From assembly GCA_947454295.1 (NCBI GenBank), contig CANGMO010000033.1, positions 1 through 11,440 on the forward strand: DNA of 11,440 nt, written 5' to 3'. This stretch comes from Verrucomicrobiota bacterium. GTDB lineage: Bacteria; Verrucomicrobiota; Verrucomicrobiia; Limisphaerales; UBA9464. The notes under the pieces were generated by a model. The model was given only the letters and a program-made list of their open reading frames with translations, made no database searches and was not told the origin of the DNA. Each line of letters begins with the position of its first letter. Within the stretch, counting starts at the first letter, position 1. The position numbers and the translations under genes are program-made. Positions 5,924 to 11,440 of this stretch are shown piece after piece.

Positions 5924-6637
5924 TTAGACAAGGGTGGTGGCCGGTTGGGCGACTCGTTTGGCTTCCACCCGTTCCTCGGGCGTTTCAATCCACATGGAAA
6001 GCGCCTTGAGCGTGTCGAAGAAGTTCAGGAACCGGTGCTGTTCCCGTTCCAGCTCCAGCACCGCCTTTTGGTAGCCGCGTTCGGTGACGACGGGATCCGG
6101 ATCCGATAGCGGTGGGAGAGTTGAGACCACGGCATCCACCATCGCATCTACCGCGCTGCGGGGATGGTGTTGCAGCAGGTGCAGTCGGACCCGCATCGAC
6201 TCGGAGAAGGCATTCAGCGTTTCAAGATGCGTTTCCAGATTGCTGGAAAGGTCGCGCCATTGGGCTTGGAAGGGTTCGTCGAGACTGTGTGCCGCGATCC
6301 GGATGGCGTCGAGGGAGGCGGTCAGTTCATTGCCTCCGGATTGCAGGGCGTCCCACGACATGAGGGCGTCGTCGAGCGTGCCCGTCGCGGAAGAACCGAC
6401 AAACTGGGACAGGGTTTCCAATCGCGTGCGGAGGCATCCGAGGGCGGTTTCGATCCGGTCCCAGTGGCGGTTCCAATCGGACGTCCAATCCGGCGTCACA
6501 CCGGGCTGAAGCCCGAGCGATCGTGCCGTGCGCAGGGTGAGGTTGAGATGCTGCTCCAGCGCCATGAGGCGCGTGGAATCGGTGCGGAATCCGACGTTGA
6601 GTCGGGCGAGGAGGCGCTGGGGATTGGATTCGGTCAT
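5924..6637 (-). CDS. Helical protein of unknown function
   Basis: I do not recognise this 237-residue protein. It starts MTESNPQRLLARLNVGF at the ATG 6635-6637 and has no signal peptide or membrane segment. It is almost entirely predicted alpha helix with heptad-like leucine spacing (LMALEQHLNLTLRTARSLGL, LRTRLETLSQFV, LETHLETLNAFSESM, LELEREQHRFLNFFDTLKALS), which suggests an antiparallel helical bundle or coiled coil in the cytoplasm. Tryptophans cluster in DWTSDWNRHWDRIE. The frame is open upstream to 6721, but that part is a Pro-Ser run encoded by a GGGGAT repeat and a low-complexity stretch, so the later start is preferred. It lies between the metal ATPase (80 bases upstream) and tspO (15 bases downstream) and may be cotranscribed with both. 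Confidence 0.7.
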   Translation of the reverse strand: MTESNPQRLLARLNVGFRTDSTRLMALEQHLNLTLRTARSLGLQPGVTPDWTSDWNRHWDRIETALGCLRTRLETLSQFVGSSATGTLDDALMSWDALQSGGNELTASLDAIRIAAHSLDEPFQAQWRDLSSNLETHLETLNAFSESMRVRLHLLQHHPRSAVDAMVDAVVSTLPPLSDPDPVVTERGYQKAVLELEREQHRFLNFFDTLKALSMWIETPEERVEAKRVAQPATTLV

Positions 6638-6664
6638 GGGGGATGGGGATGGGGATGGGGTGGG
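6638..6664 (+). repeat. GGGGAT hexamer repeat with G-quadruplex pattern
   Basis: Four runs of four or five G separated by AT (6638-6660), followed by a further GGG, directly abut the start codon of the helical-protein gene. The G-rich strand is the template strand, so the mRNA leader is C-rich. The pattern meets the usual G4 definition with 2-base loops and also resembles a variable-number hexamer repeat. Confidence 0.75.
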
Positions 6665-6717
6665 AGCCCAGAGTCGGTGGTGAGCCAACGCGGGAAGAAC
6701 GCGATGGGGGCGGGAAT

Positions 6718-8655
6718 TCACAGATCGTTGATCACCTTTGGCGGAAGGGCGGCGCGCAGGGCGTTCAGGACAGCGAGGATGTCGATGATTTCCTGCAGGA
6801 TGGCGCCGCTCACCGGGTTCAGGTGCCCGGTCGCTGCGAACCCCATGCCGATGAGGCTCAATGCCATACCTCCGATCGCACTTTGGAGGGCGATGATGCG
6901 CATGCGGCGGCTGATGTGCATGAACTCGTCGACCTTCTTCAGCGAGTTGTCCATGACCACCACACCGGCGGCCTCCGCGGTGACGTCTGAATTCTGTCCG
7001 ATGGCAATCCCCACGGTGGCTGCCAGCATGGCGGGTGCGTCATTGATGCCATCGCCGACGTAGAGGGTTTTCGCCAACGCCGACTCCTTCCGGACGATGG
7101 CCAGCTTCTGCTCGGGGCTCTGTTGGGCTGAGATCTCGGTGATCCCCACCTGATTGGCGAGGTAGCGGACCTCCGACTCGCGATCTCCGGACAGCAGCAG
7201 GATCCGGCGGAACTGATGCTTGGGTCCGAGATGGCGGATGAACGAGCGGCTCTCCGTTCGGGGAGCGTCGCGGAATCGATAGAGCGCCGCGAAGCGACCC
7301 TCCACCACGACGATGCATTCCAGTCCTTCCCCAATGGGAGGGAGGAGCTCCAGTCCCGCGAACTGATGGGCCGCGAGCTGGGTTCGGCTGGTGATGCGAA
7401 CCTCGCGCCCCTGCACGCTGCCCTGAAGACCCTCACCGGGACGTTCACCCACGCGCGTCGCTTCCGGGAGTGCAAGTGATTCCCGGGTTGCGGCCGCCAG
7501 GATGGCCCGGGCCAGCGGATGCTTCGAATAACGCTCCAGCGCGGCGGCAAGCGTCAGCACCTCCCGCGCTGTGAATCCAGGACCGGCCAGCTCTTCGGTC
7601 AGGGCCGGCTCGCCGTAGGTGAGCGTTCCCGTCTTGTCGAAGATCGCCACCCGGCACTGCGCGATTTGCTCCAGCACCACCGGGCTCTTGATGATGATGG
7701 CGCGGCGGGCGCAGAGCGAAATGGATCCGATGATGGCGATGGGGATCGCCAGCAGGAGCGGGCATGGTGTGGCGATCACCAGCACGGAGAGAAAGCGCAG
7801 TGGATCTCCGGAAACGGCCCAGGCAATGCCCGCGATGAGCAGGGCCACCGGGGTGTAGTAGGCTCCGAGTTGATCCCCGAGACGTTGAAGCTGCGGCCGT
7901 CGCGCTTCGGATTCGCGCATGACCTCCATGATCTTCGCGTAGCGGGAATCGGCGGCCAGCTGGGTGGCCCGAACGGTCAGCACCGATTCGCCGTTCACCG
8001 CGCCGGAGATCACCCGCGATCCAATGGTCTTGCTGATTTGGAAGGGTTCCCCCGTGAGATACGACTCATCCATGGTGCCGTTTCCCTCAGACACCTCGCC
8101 ATCCGCCGGACAGGTTTCGTGGGGATGCAGGACCAGTAGATCCCCGACCGCGATGTCCGCGAGCGGGACGTCGGTTACCTCGGTTCCGCGTTTCCGGTGC
8201 GCCACCGAGGGCATGCGTCGCGCCAGGGCTGAGAGCACGGAGGAGGCGCTGCGGAGGGCGAAGCTTTCGAGGGCTTCACCACCAGAGAGCATGAGCACAA
8301 TGATGGTGCCCGCCAGGTACTCGCCCAGCAGCACCGAGGTGAGAATGGATATACCGCCGAGGAGATCGGCTCCCAGTTGCCGTCGCGCGAGTTTGGATCC
8401 CAGTTCGGCGAGCATGGGGATGCCCCCCACGGCGAGGGCCAGCCAGAGGGGCACCAGTTCCGCGGTGCGATGACCGCGAAGGCCGAACCGGAAGACGAGG
8501 TGAACCAGGATGGCAACCAGGGTGCCGCCGGCGATGAGCGTGGTCTTCCGAGCCCAGAGGCCGGACCACGTTGTCCAGGAGGGCGAGGGTACGGGGGCGC
8601 CAATGGGGTTGGCGTCGACAGGAGCGGGGCGGGGAGAGGAATCGGGAGAGGACAT
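6718..8655 (-). CDS. Heavy-metal-type P1B ATPase without N-terminal metal-binding domain
   Basis: A 645-residue inner-membrane pump. The actuator motif SYLTGEPF is at 199-205, the intramembrane metal motif ATPCPLLLAIPIA at 295-307, the phosphorylation site DKTGTLT at 340-346, the P1B-specific SKHPLARAI at 377-385 and the hinge GDGINDAPAM at 534-543; the last helix ends QEIIDILAVLNALRA. The HP motif and the CPx-type helix place it in the metal-transporting P1B class. The first residue of the CPC triad is Thr (TPC), and no HMA domain or CxxC motif is present in the N-terminal 100 residues, which instead hold a Pro-rich leader and two helices. Metal specificity cannot be read from this: it is neither the CPC of Cu/Zn pumps nor the SPC of Co-type pumps. 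It begins 6 bases after the four-helix membrane protein gene, so cotranslation is likely. Confidence 0.93.
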   Translation of the reverse strand: MSSPDSSPRPAPVDANPIGAPVPSPSWTTWSGLWARKTTLIAGGTLVAILVHLVFRFGLRGHRTAELVPLWLALAVGGIPMLAELGSKLARRQLGADLLGGISILTSVLLGEYLAGTIIVLMLSGGEALESFALRSASSVLSALARRMPSVAHRKRGTEVTDVPLADIAVGDLLVLHPHETCPADGEVSEGNGTMDESYLTGEPFQISKTIGSRVISGAVNGESVLTVRATQLAADSRYAKIMEVMRESEARRPQLQRLGDQLGAYYTPVALLIAGIAWAVSGDPLRFLSVLVIATPCPLLLAIPIAIIGSISLCARRAIIIKSPVVLEQIAQCRVAIFDKTGTLTYGEPALTEELAGPGFTAREVLTLAAALERYSKHPLARAILAAATRESLALPEATRVGERPGEGLQGSVQGREVRITSRTQLAAHQFAGLELLPPIGEGLECIVVVEGRFAALYRFRDAPRTESRSFIRHLGPKHQFRRILLLSGDRESEVRYLANQVGITEISAQQSPEQKLAIVRKESALAKTLYVGDGINDAPAMLAATVGIAIGQNSDVTAEAAGVVVMDNSLKKVDEFMHISRRMRIIALQSAIGGMALSLIGMGFAATGHLNPVSGAILQEIIDILAVLNALRAALPPKVINDL

Positions 8656-8661
8656 GAAGGC

Positions 8662-9141
8662 CTAGTGGCGGTCGTTGCGAACCGGCCCGGGGACCGAGAC
8701 CGGGGGGCGGATTTCCGAATGGCGAATCTGTCCGCCGAGGGTGGCTGTCCAGGCCATCAATCCACCCACCACGACTGAACCCATCAGGATAGATACGCCA
8801 ATCCACTTTGGCATGCGGCGCTGACGGAAGAAGGGAACCAGACCAGCGATGGCAGCCATTCCCAGCACCGAGGTGCCTCCCAACGCCACCGTTGCGGCCT
8901 GTTCGTGTTTTTCGATGATGGGTTTCGACACGCCTGCGAGCCTCTCAACGGATTCCTCGGCCGGTTCACCGGTGAAGAACACCGGAACCGTGGCGAGCGC
9001 GACCAGTGCCAGCGTGGCCAGTCCCGTCGCCTTCAATTCACTGCTTCGCCGGATCAGCCCGAGCAGCAGAACCCCGCCTCCGAAGAAGGTTCCCAGCAGG
9101 GGAATGTGGTTCAGGATGAGATGCAGATGGGTCCAGTTCAT
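8662..9141 (-). CDS. Conserved four-helix membrane protein
   Basis: A 159-residue integral membrane protein with four predicted helices (about 8-30, 38-57, 83-104, 113-133). The N-terminal HLHLILNHIPLLGTFFGG, the loop TGEPAEESVE followed by KPIIEKHEQAA, and the C-terminal LGGQIRHSEIR look like a conserved set that I associate with uncharacterised membrane proteins found in Bacteroidetes and related groups; I know no demonstrated function. Several conserved histidines lie near the membrane faces (5, 7, 12, 79, 141), so metal or heme binding is conceivable but not shown. The start ATG at 9139-9141 overlaps the stop of the acetate kinase gene as ATGA, and the stop is 6 bases from the ATPase start. 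This tight packing suggests it works with the neighbouring kinase or pump. Confidence 0.82.
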   Translation of the reverse strand: MNWTHLHLILNHIPLLGTFFGGGVLLLGLIRRSSELKATGLATLALVALATVPVFFTGEPAEESVERLAGVSKPIIEKHEQAATVALGGTSVLGMAAIAGLVPFFRQRRMPKWIGVSILMGSVVVGGLMAWTATLGGQIRHSEIRPPVSVPGPVRNDRH

Positions 9142-10376
9142 GCGCGGCCTGATCGTTGGTCTTGAAAGTGGGGCTCCGCGCCGGTCGCGGCCGTCGAAAG
9201 CTGGGAGCGGACGGATCGGGCGATCATCAGTTCTTCGTCGGTGGGGAGGACCCGAACCGTGACCTGCGAACGATCGCTGGAGATGATTCCCGCGTTGGAA
9301 TCGTTGAGGGTGGAATCCAGCTGGATTCCGAGAAATTGAAGTCCATCGCAGATGCGGGAGCGAATGGAGTGACAGTGCTCGCCGATGCCCCCGGAAAAGA
9401 CGACTTCGTCCAATCCGCCGAGCGCCGCTGCGTAGGCTCCCACCTGCTTCTTCGCTGCCTGGCAAAAATACGCGATCGCCTCGCCGGCTTCCGGATCCGC
9501 CGATTCGCGCTGGAGCAGATCCCGCATGTCGGCGCTGGATTCCGAGATGCCCCGCAGTCCCGAGTCGTGATTCAGCAACGCGCGCAGCCGCGGTTCAGTC
9601 ATTCCCTCCAGACGCAGCAGATAGAGCATCACGCCGGGGTCGAGGTCCCCGGACCGGGTCGTCATGGGAAGTCCGCCGGCGGGCGTGAAGCCCATGGTGG
9701 TGTCGACGCTTCGCCCCTCGTGGACCGCCGTCATGCTGCAGCCGCTCCCGAGATGAGCGAGAATCAACCGTCCCTGCGCCGCGTGGGGATCCTCAAGGCG
9801 TCCAAGCGAATCGAGCAGCGATTCGCAGGAAAGGCCGTGGAAGCCATAGCGTCGGAGGCCCAGCGATTCAAACTGCCGGGGAATGGGGAGGAGCCGGGCC
9901 ACCCGCGGCAGCGAGTGATGAAACGCGGTGTCGAAGCACGCGATTTGCAACCGCTCGGGGAATCGGGCTCGAACGGATTCCATCAACTCCAGCGCACCCG
10001 CGGCATGTTCGGGATCGCAGGCCAGGGTCTCCCGAAGATCATTGAGCAGCGAATCCGACACGCGTTCTGGATCGCAGTGCTCCATGCCGTGGACCACCCG
10101 GTGCCCGATGGCCGCAAGCGTTGTGAATTCGGCGCATTGCGGCAGCCAGTCGAGAAATGCTTCCGCGAGGGAGTGGGTCGCGATGAGTTGTGGCGGCGTC
10201 CCGCAGGGAGGGATACGCCACTGGAGCGTAGCGCGCGGGGTGCCCAGGCGCTCGATGACGCCACTCCAGAGGCGCGTGGGCGCGGGATCCAGAAGAAACA
10301 GCGAGAATCGAAGGCTCGACGAACCCCGGTTGAGGATCAGCGCGTGCCGCGGAGCCGCGGTGGCCGAGAAGCTCAC
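9138..10376 (-). CDS. ackA: Acetate/propionate kinase family protein
   Basis: A 412-residue cytoplasmic enzyme expected to interconvert acetyl phosphate plus ADP with acetate plus ATP. ASKHA-fold motifs are in order: ALILNRGSSSLRFSLF (Asn16), GHRVVHG (Arg93), CFDTAFHH (Asp149), YGFHG (His180), AHLGSGCSMTAV, TTMGFTPAGGLPMTTRSGD (Arg241), FSGGIGEH and LPTDEELMIAR. The usual PLHNP segment is replaced by CDPEHAAGA and the adenosine loop reads HLGSGCS instead of HLGNGAS, so it belongs to a divergent branch. I remember such kinases beside phosphoketolase genes, but none is in the window, nor is a phosphotransacetylase. The start is the GTG at 10374-10376, because ALILNRGSSS must be near the N-terminus; that GTG overlaps the stop of the upstream gene (GTGA). 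The open frame further upstream lies antisense-free inside the previous gene and is not coding. Confidence 0.92.
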   Translation of the reverse strand: MSFSATAAPRHALILNRGSSSLRFSLFLLDPAPTRLWSGVIERLGTPRATLQWRIPPCGTPPQLIATHSLAEAFLDWLPQCAEFTTLAAIGHRVVHGMEHCDPERVSDSLLNDLRETLACDPEHAAGALELMESVRARFPERLQIACFDTAFHHSLPRVARLLPIPRQFESLGLRRYGFHGLSCESLLDSLGRLEDPHAAQGRLILAHLGSGCSMTAVHEGRSVDTTMGFTPAGGLPMTTRSGDLDPGVMLYLLRLEGMTEPRLRALLNHDSGLRGISESSADMRDLLQRESADPEAGEAIAYFCQAAKKQVGAYAAALGGLDEVVFSGGIGEHCHSIRSRICDGLQFLGIQLDSTLNDSNAGIISSDRSQVTVRVLPTDEELMIARSVRSQLSTAATGAEPHFQDQRSGRA

Positions 10377-10783
10377 AGGTCTGCCAGTTCTTCGTCGTCG
10401 GCGAGTCGGGCCGCCTGGAGCATTTGATCGTGCTCGGCGCCGGCGATGCCCTCGTCCATGAGCAGCTCCTGATCGCTGCGCCCGTCCGCATCCTCGTCCT
10501 CGCTGCCGGAGGTCTGGATCTTGTGACTGCCGCCACCATAGGACGGATCCCACGGGGCGGAGGCGCCGATGGATTCCAACGAGTTGTCGCGGATGTCCAT
10601 GTCGGGCTCGCCGCTCAATTCGCGCTTGGCGTCCTCCCAGTCGTTCTTGGAGACCTCCGCGGCCGAGCGGCCATTGATCATGGCCAGTTCCACGGCGCGT
10701 TCGCGCAGCATTCTTCGGGAGACGGCGCCAATGCCGACGCTGTTGAGGGTCAGGACTCCTTCTTTGGTGGGGTGGGTGTTCAT
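10373..10783 (-). CDS. DUF2934-like small acidic protein, first gene of the block
   Basis: A 136-residue soluble protein. Residues about 22-58, SRRMLRERAVELAMINGRS followed by NDWEDAKREL, match the DUF2934 pattern (R-x-RA-x-x-L-x3-G, then DW-x-x-A-x-x-EL), a short two-helix motif found in many soil and root bacteria, often beside stress genes; its function is unknown. The rest (about 60-136) is acidic and probably disordered, with SEDEDADGRSDQE and a DDEELADL end. GGAG lies 7 bases before the ATG (10781-10783), one of the few clear Shine-Dalgarno sequences in this window. The TGA stop overlaps the GTG of the acetate kinase gene, implying translational coupling. A 136-base leader separates it from the promoter element. 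Confidence 0.8.
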   Translation of the reverse strand: MNTHPTKEGVLTLNSVGIGAVSRRMLRERAVELAMINGRSAAEVSKNDWEDAKRELSGEPDMDIRDNSLESIGASAPWDPSYGGGSHKIQTSGSEDEDADGRSDQELLMDEGIAGAEHDQMLQAARLADDEELADL

Positions 10784-10892
10784 GGGGTGGCTCCGGGAAT
10801 CAGGGGGTTGGTGAATTGGGAATCGCTTGGACGTTCATCGTTGGAGGCCTCCGGGAGGGAGGAGTCACGGAAGTGACCGGACCTCTGCCGTC

Positions 10893-10935
10893 ACAATGCG
10901 AGCCGTTGCCGCCTCCGGGCCATGGGGTGGATCCC
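10893..10935 (-). promoter_or_regulatory. Predicted promoter of the six-gene block (repeated element copy E)
   Basis: GGGATCCACCCCATGG at 10935-10920 on the minus strand heads the DUF2934-ackA-ATPase-tspO block. CATTGT (10898-10893) lies 23 bases beyond its CCAT as a -10-like hexamer. Together with copy F it forms an outward-facing pair in which 16 of 17 bases match (10920-10936 against 10965-10981), separated by 28 bases. Confidence 0.6.
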
Positions 10936-10965
10936 TACCGGTTCATGTGGGGAGAACACCCCAGA

Positions 10966-11008
10966 GGGATACACCCCATGGGAAGTGATACCGGGCTTCG
11001 CCCATGAT
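10966..11008 (+). promoter_or_regulatory. Predicted promoter of the exported-protein gene (repeated element copy F)
   Basis: GGGATACACCCCATGG at 10966-10981 points to the plus-strand gene at the right edge. CATGAT (11003-11008) lies 23 bases beyond its CCAT. A short extra inverted repeat, TGGGG and CCCCA around AGAACA, lies between copies E and F (10948-10963) and may be part of the same control region. Confidence 0.55.
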
Positions 11009-11189
11009 GGCGGGAATACGAGGGAAAAGTGTTCCAAGTCCTGGAGCACCTGCCCAGCCACCGATGGTGGACGGCACCCCGCATTGTCTCGAGTCAACCT
11101 GCGTTCCACTACCTCCCCCCAATCCTTTGAAACATCGAACTCAATCCTCTTCCCCGCGATGGGGTCAACGCCCTCCGGGCCTCCCGAAT

Positions 11190-11440
11190 GTGGAGTGTTC
11201 ACAACGTGTCGAATCCCTGGCGCGCCCATGGTTTCAGCGGCTCACCGGCTGGCTGATGGGAATGATGCTGATGTGGGCTGGCGGGGTGGGAGTGATGGCG
11301 GACCGGGTGCCTGCGAACTGCACGGGCAGCGGCCTTGGGATCAACCTCTTCACGAGCATCCCTGACGTGCACATTGGCGACACGCTCTTCTACAGCGTGA
11401 ACGTCTTCAACGGCATCCCCGGCAGCGGACGCATCGTGTG
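11190..11440 (+). CDS. Exported protein of unknown function (5' part only)
   Basis: A plus-strand frame is open to the window end. From the GTG at 11190 it reads a basic segment (VESLARPWFQR), a hydrophobic helix LTGWLMGMMLMWAGGVGVMA and a likely cleavage site before DRVPANCTGSG. The mature part continues GINLFTSIPDVHIGDTLFYS and VNVFNGIPGSGRIV, a beta-rich style like the adhesion or DUF11-type modules of large exported proteins, but the family cannot be fixed from 45 residues. ATG codons at 11256, 11262 and 11265 are alternatives but would lose the positively charged region before the helix; the frame is also open further upstream with a TTG at 11127. It is transcribed away from the DUF2934-ackA block, and promoter copy F lies about 210 bases upstream. 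Confidence 0.6.
   Translation, partial: MECSQRVESLARPWFQRLTGWLMGMMLMWAGGVGVMADRVPANCTGSGLGINLFTSIPDVHIGDTLFYSVNVFNGIPGSGRIV

Noticed and set aside
6164..7063. A 299-codon plus-strand frame opposite the helical protein and the ATPase 3' end
   Set aside because: It spans two unrelated minus-strand genes and the GGGGAT repeat, and has no coherent domain.
7845..7858. CTACACCCC match on the minus strand within the P-type ATPase
   Set aside because: It is explained by the coding sequence for YYTPV and lacks the CCAT end.
9156..10427. A 423-codon open frame on the plus strand opposite the acetate kinase gene
   Set aside because: It is an antisense shadow of a gene with complete acetate kinase motifs; long antisense frames are expected in GC-rich DNA and its translation is low-complexity with no family pattern.
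10781..10792. CACCCCATG at the DUF2934-like start codon as a seventh element copy
   Set aside because: Only the core nine bases match, the left half does not, and the ATG is the gene's own start behind a GGAG ribosome site.
1048..10981. The ATG within the repeated element as the start of conserved mini-genes
   Set aside because: The peptides encoded from the copies (about 8-30 residues) are unrelated, copy C has ATT instead of ATG, and in the promoter model the element is upstream of the transcription start.
11157..11173. A degenerate minus-strand element-like sequence (GGGCGTTGACCCCAT)
   Set aside because: It has an extra base and mismatches in the core and lies just upstream of the exported-protein coding region in the wrong orientation.
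10922..11365. A 147-codon plus-strand frame and an overlapping 112-codon minus-strand frame near the right edge
   Set aside because: Both run through the paired promoter elements, and the plus-strand one also through the signal-peptide region of the exported protein; neither has recognisable protein features.
1..11440. CRISPR array, tRNA/rRNA genes, insertion sequences, prophage or toxin-antitoxin modules
   Set aside because: No regular spacer-repeat pattern, cloverleaf, transposase, integrase or terminal repeats were seen. The single entericidin-like gene lacks a partner, so no toxin/antidote pair is claimed.

Overview
The window looks like a high-GC Gram-negative bacterial chromosome, most likely Verrucomicrobiota or a close PVC relative. 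This is inferred from an ice-binding-like exported protein with a PEP-CTERM-like tail, a Phe-terminated outer-membrane barrel, an entericidin-type lipoprotein, a DUF2934-like stress protein and the near absence of Shine-Dalgarno sequences. No rRNA, tRNA, CRISPR array, transposase or phage gene is visible, and the taxon cannot be proven from this window.

Layout. The left end holds the start of an Lmo0937-type membrane peptide (minus, cut by the window edge), then a periplasmic triple-BON protein (minus). A divergent ice-binding-like protein (plus, 1219-1986) follows and ends at a strong hairpin terminator. From 2056 to 10783 everything runs on the minus strand. In order of transcription this is a six-gene block (DUF2934-like protein, acetate kinase, a four-helix membrane protein, a metal P-type ATPase, a helical protein of unknown function, TspO). 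After a 364-base gap come an RNase II-family nuclease and a histidine phosphatase, then an outer-membrane barrel and a small entericidin-like lipoprotein. The right edge holds the start of a large exported protein on the plus strand. Within the six-gene block, two junctions overlap by 4 bases and two others are 6 and 15 bases apart.

The main observation is a repeated promoter-like element, consensus GGG(T/A)T(A/T/C)CACCCCATGG, found six times (1048-1063, 1091-1106, 2808-2823, 5334-5349, 10920-10935, 10966-10981). All copies lie at the head of an inferred transcription unit, and in all six cases the orientation matches the downstream gene. Where flanking genes diverge there is an outward-facing pair; where they are co-directional there is a single copy. 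A -10-like hexamer can be placed 20-23 bases downstream, putting the element near -42, a position expected for a transcription activator. The controlled genes (BON, barrel/lipoprotein, TspO, acetate kinase, metal ATPase, RNase) look like an envelope-stress, dormancy or low-oxygen regulon. That reading is inference: the element could instead be a general promoter feature of this organism.
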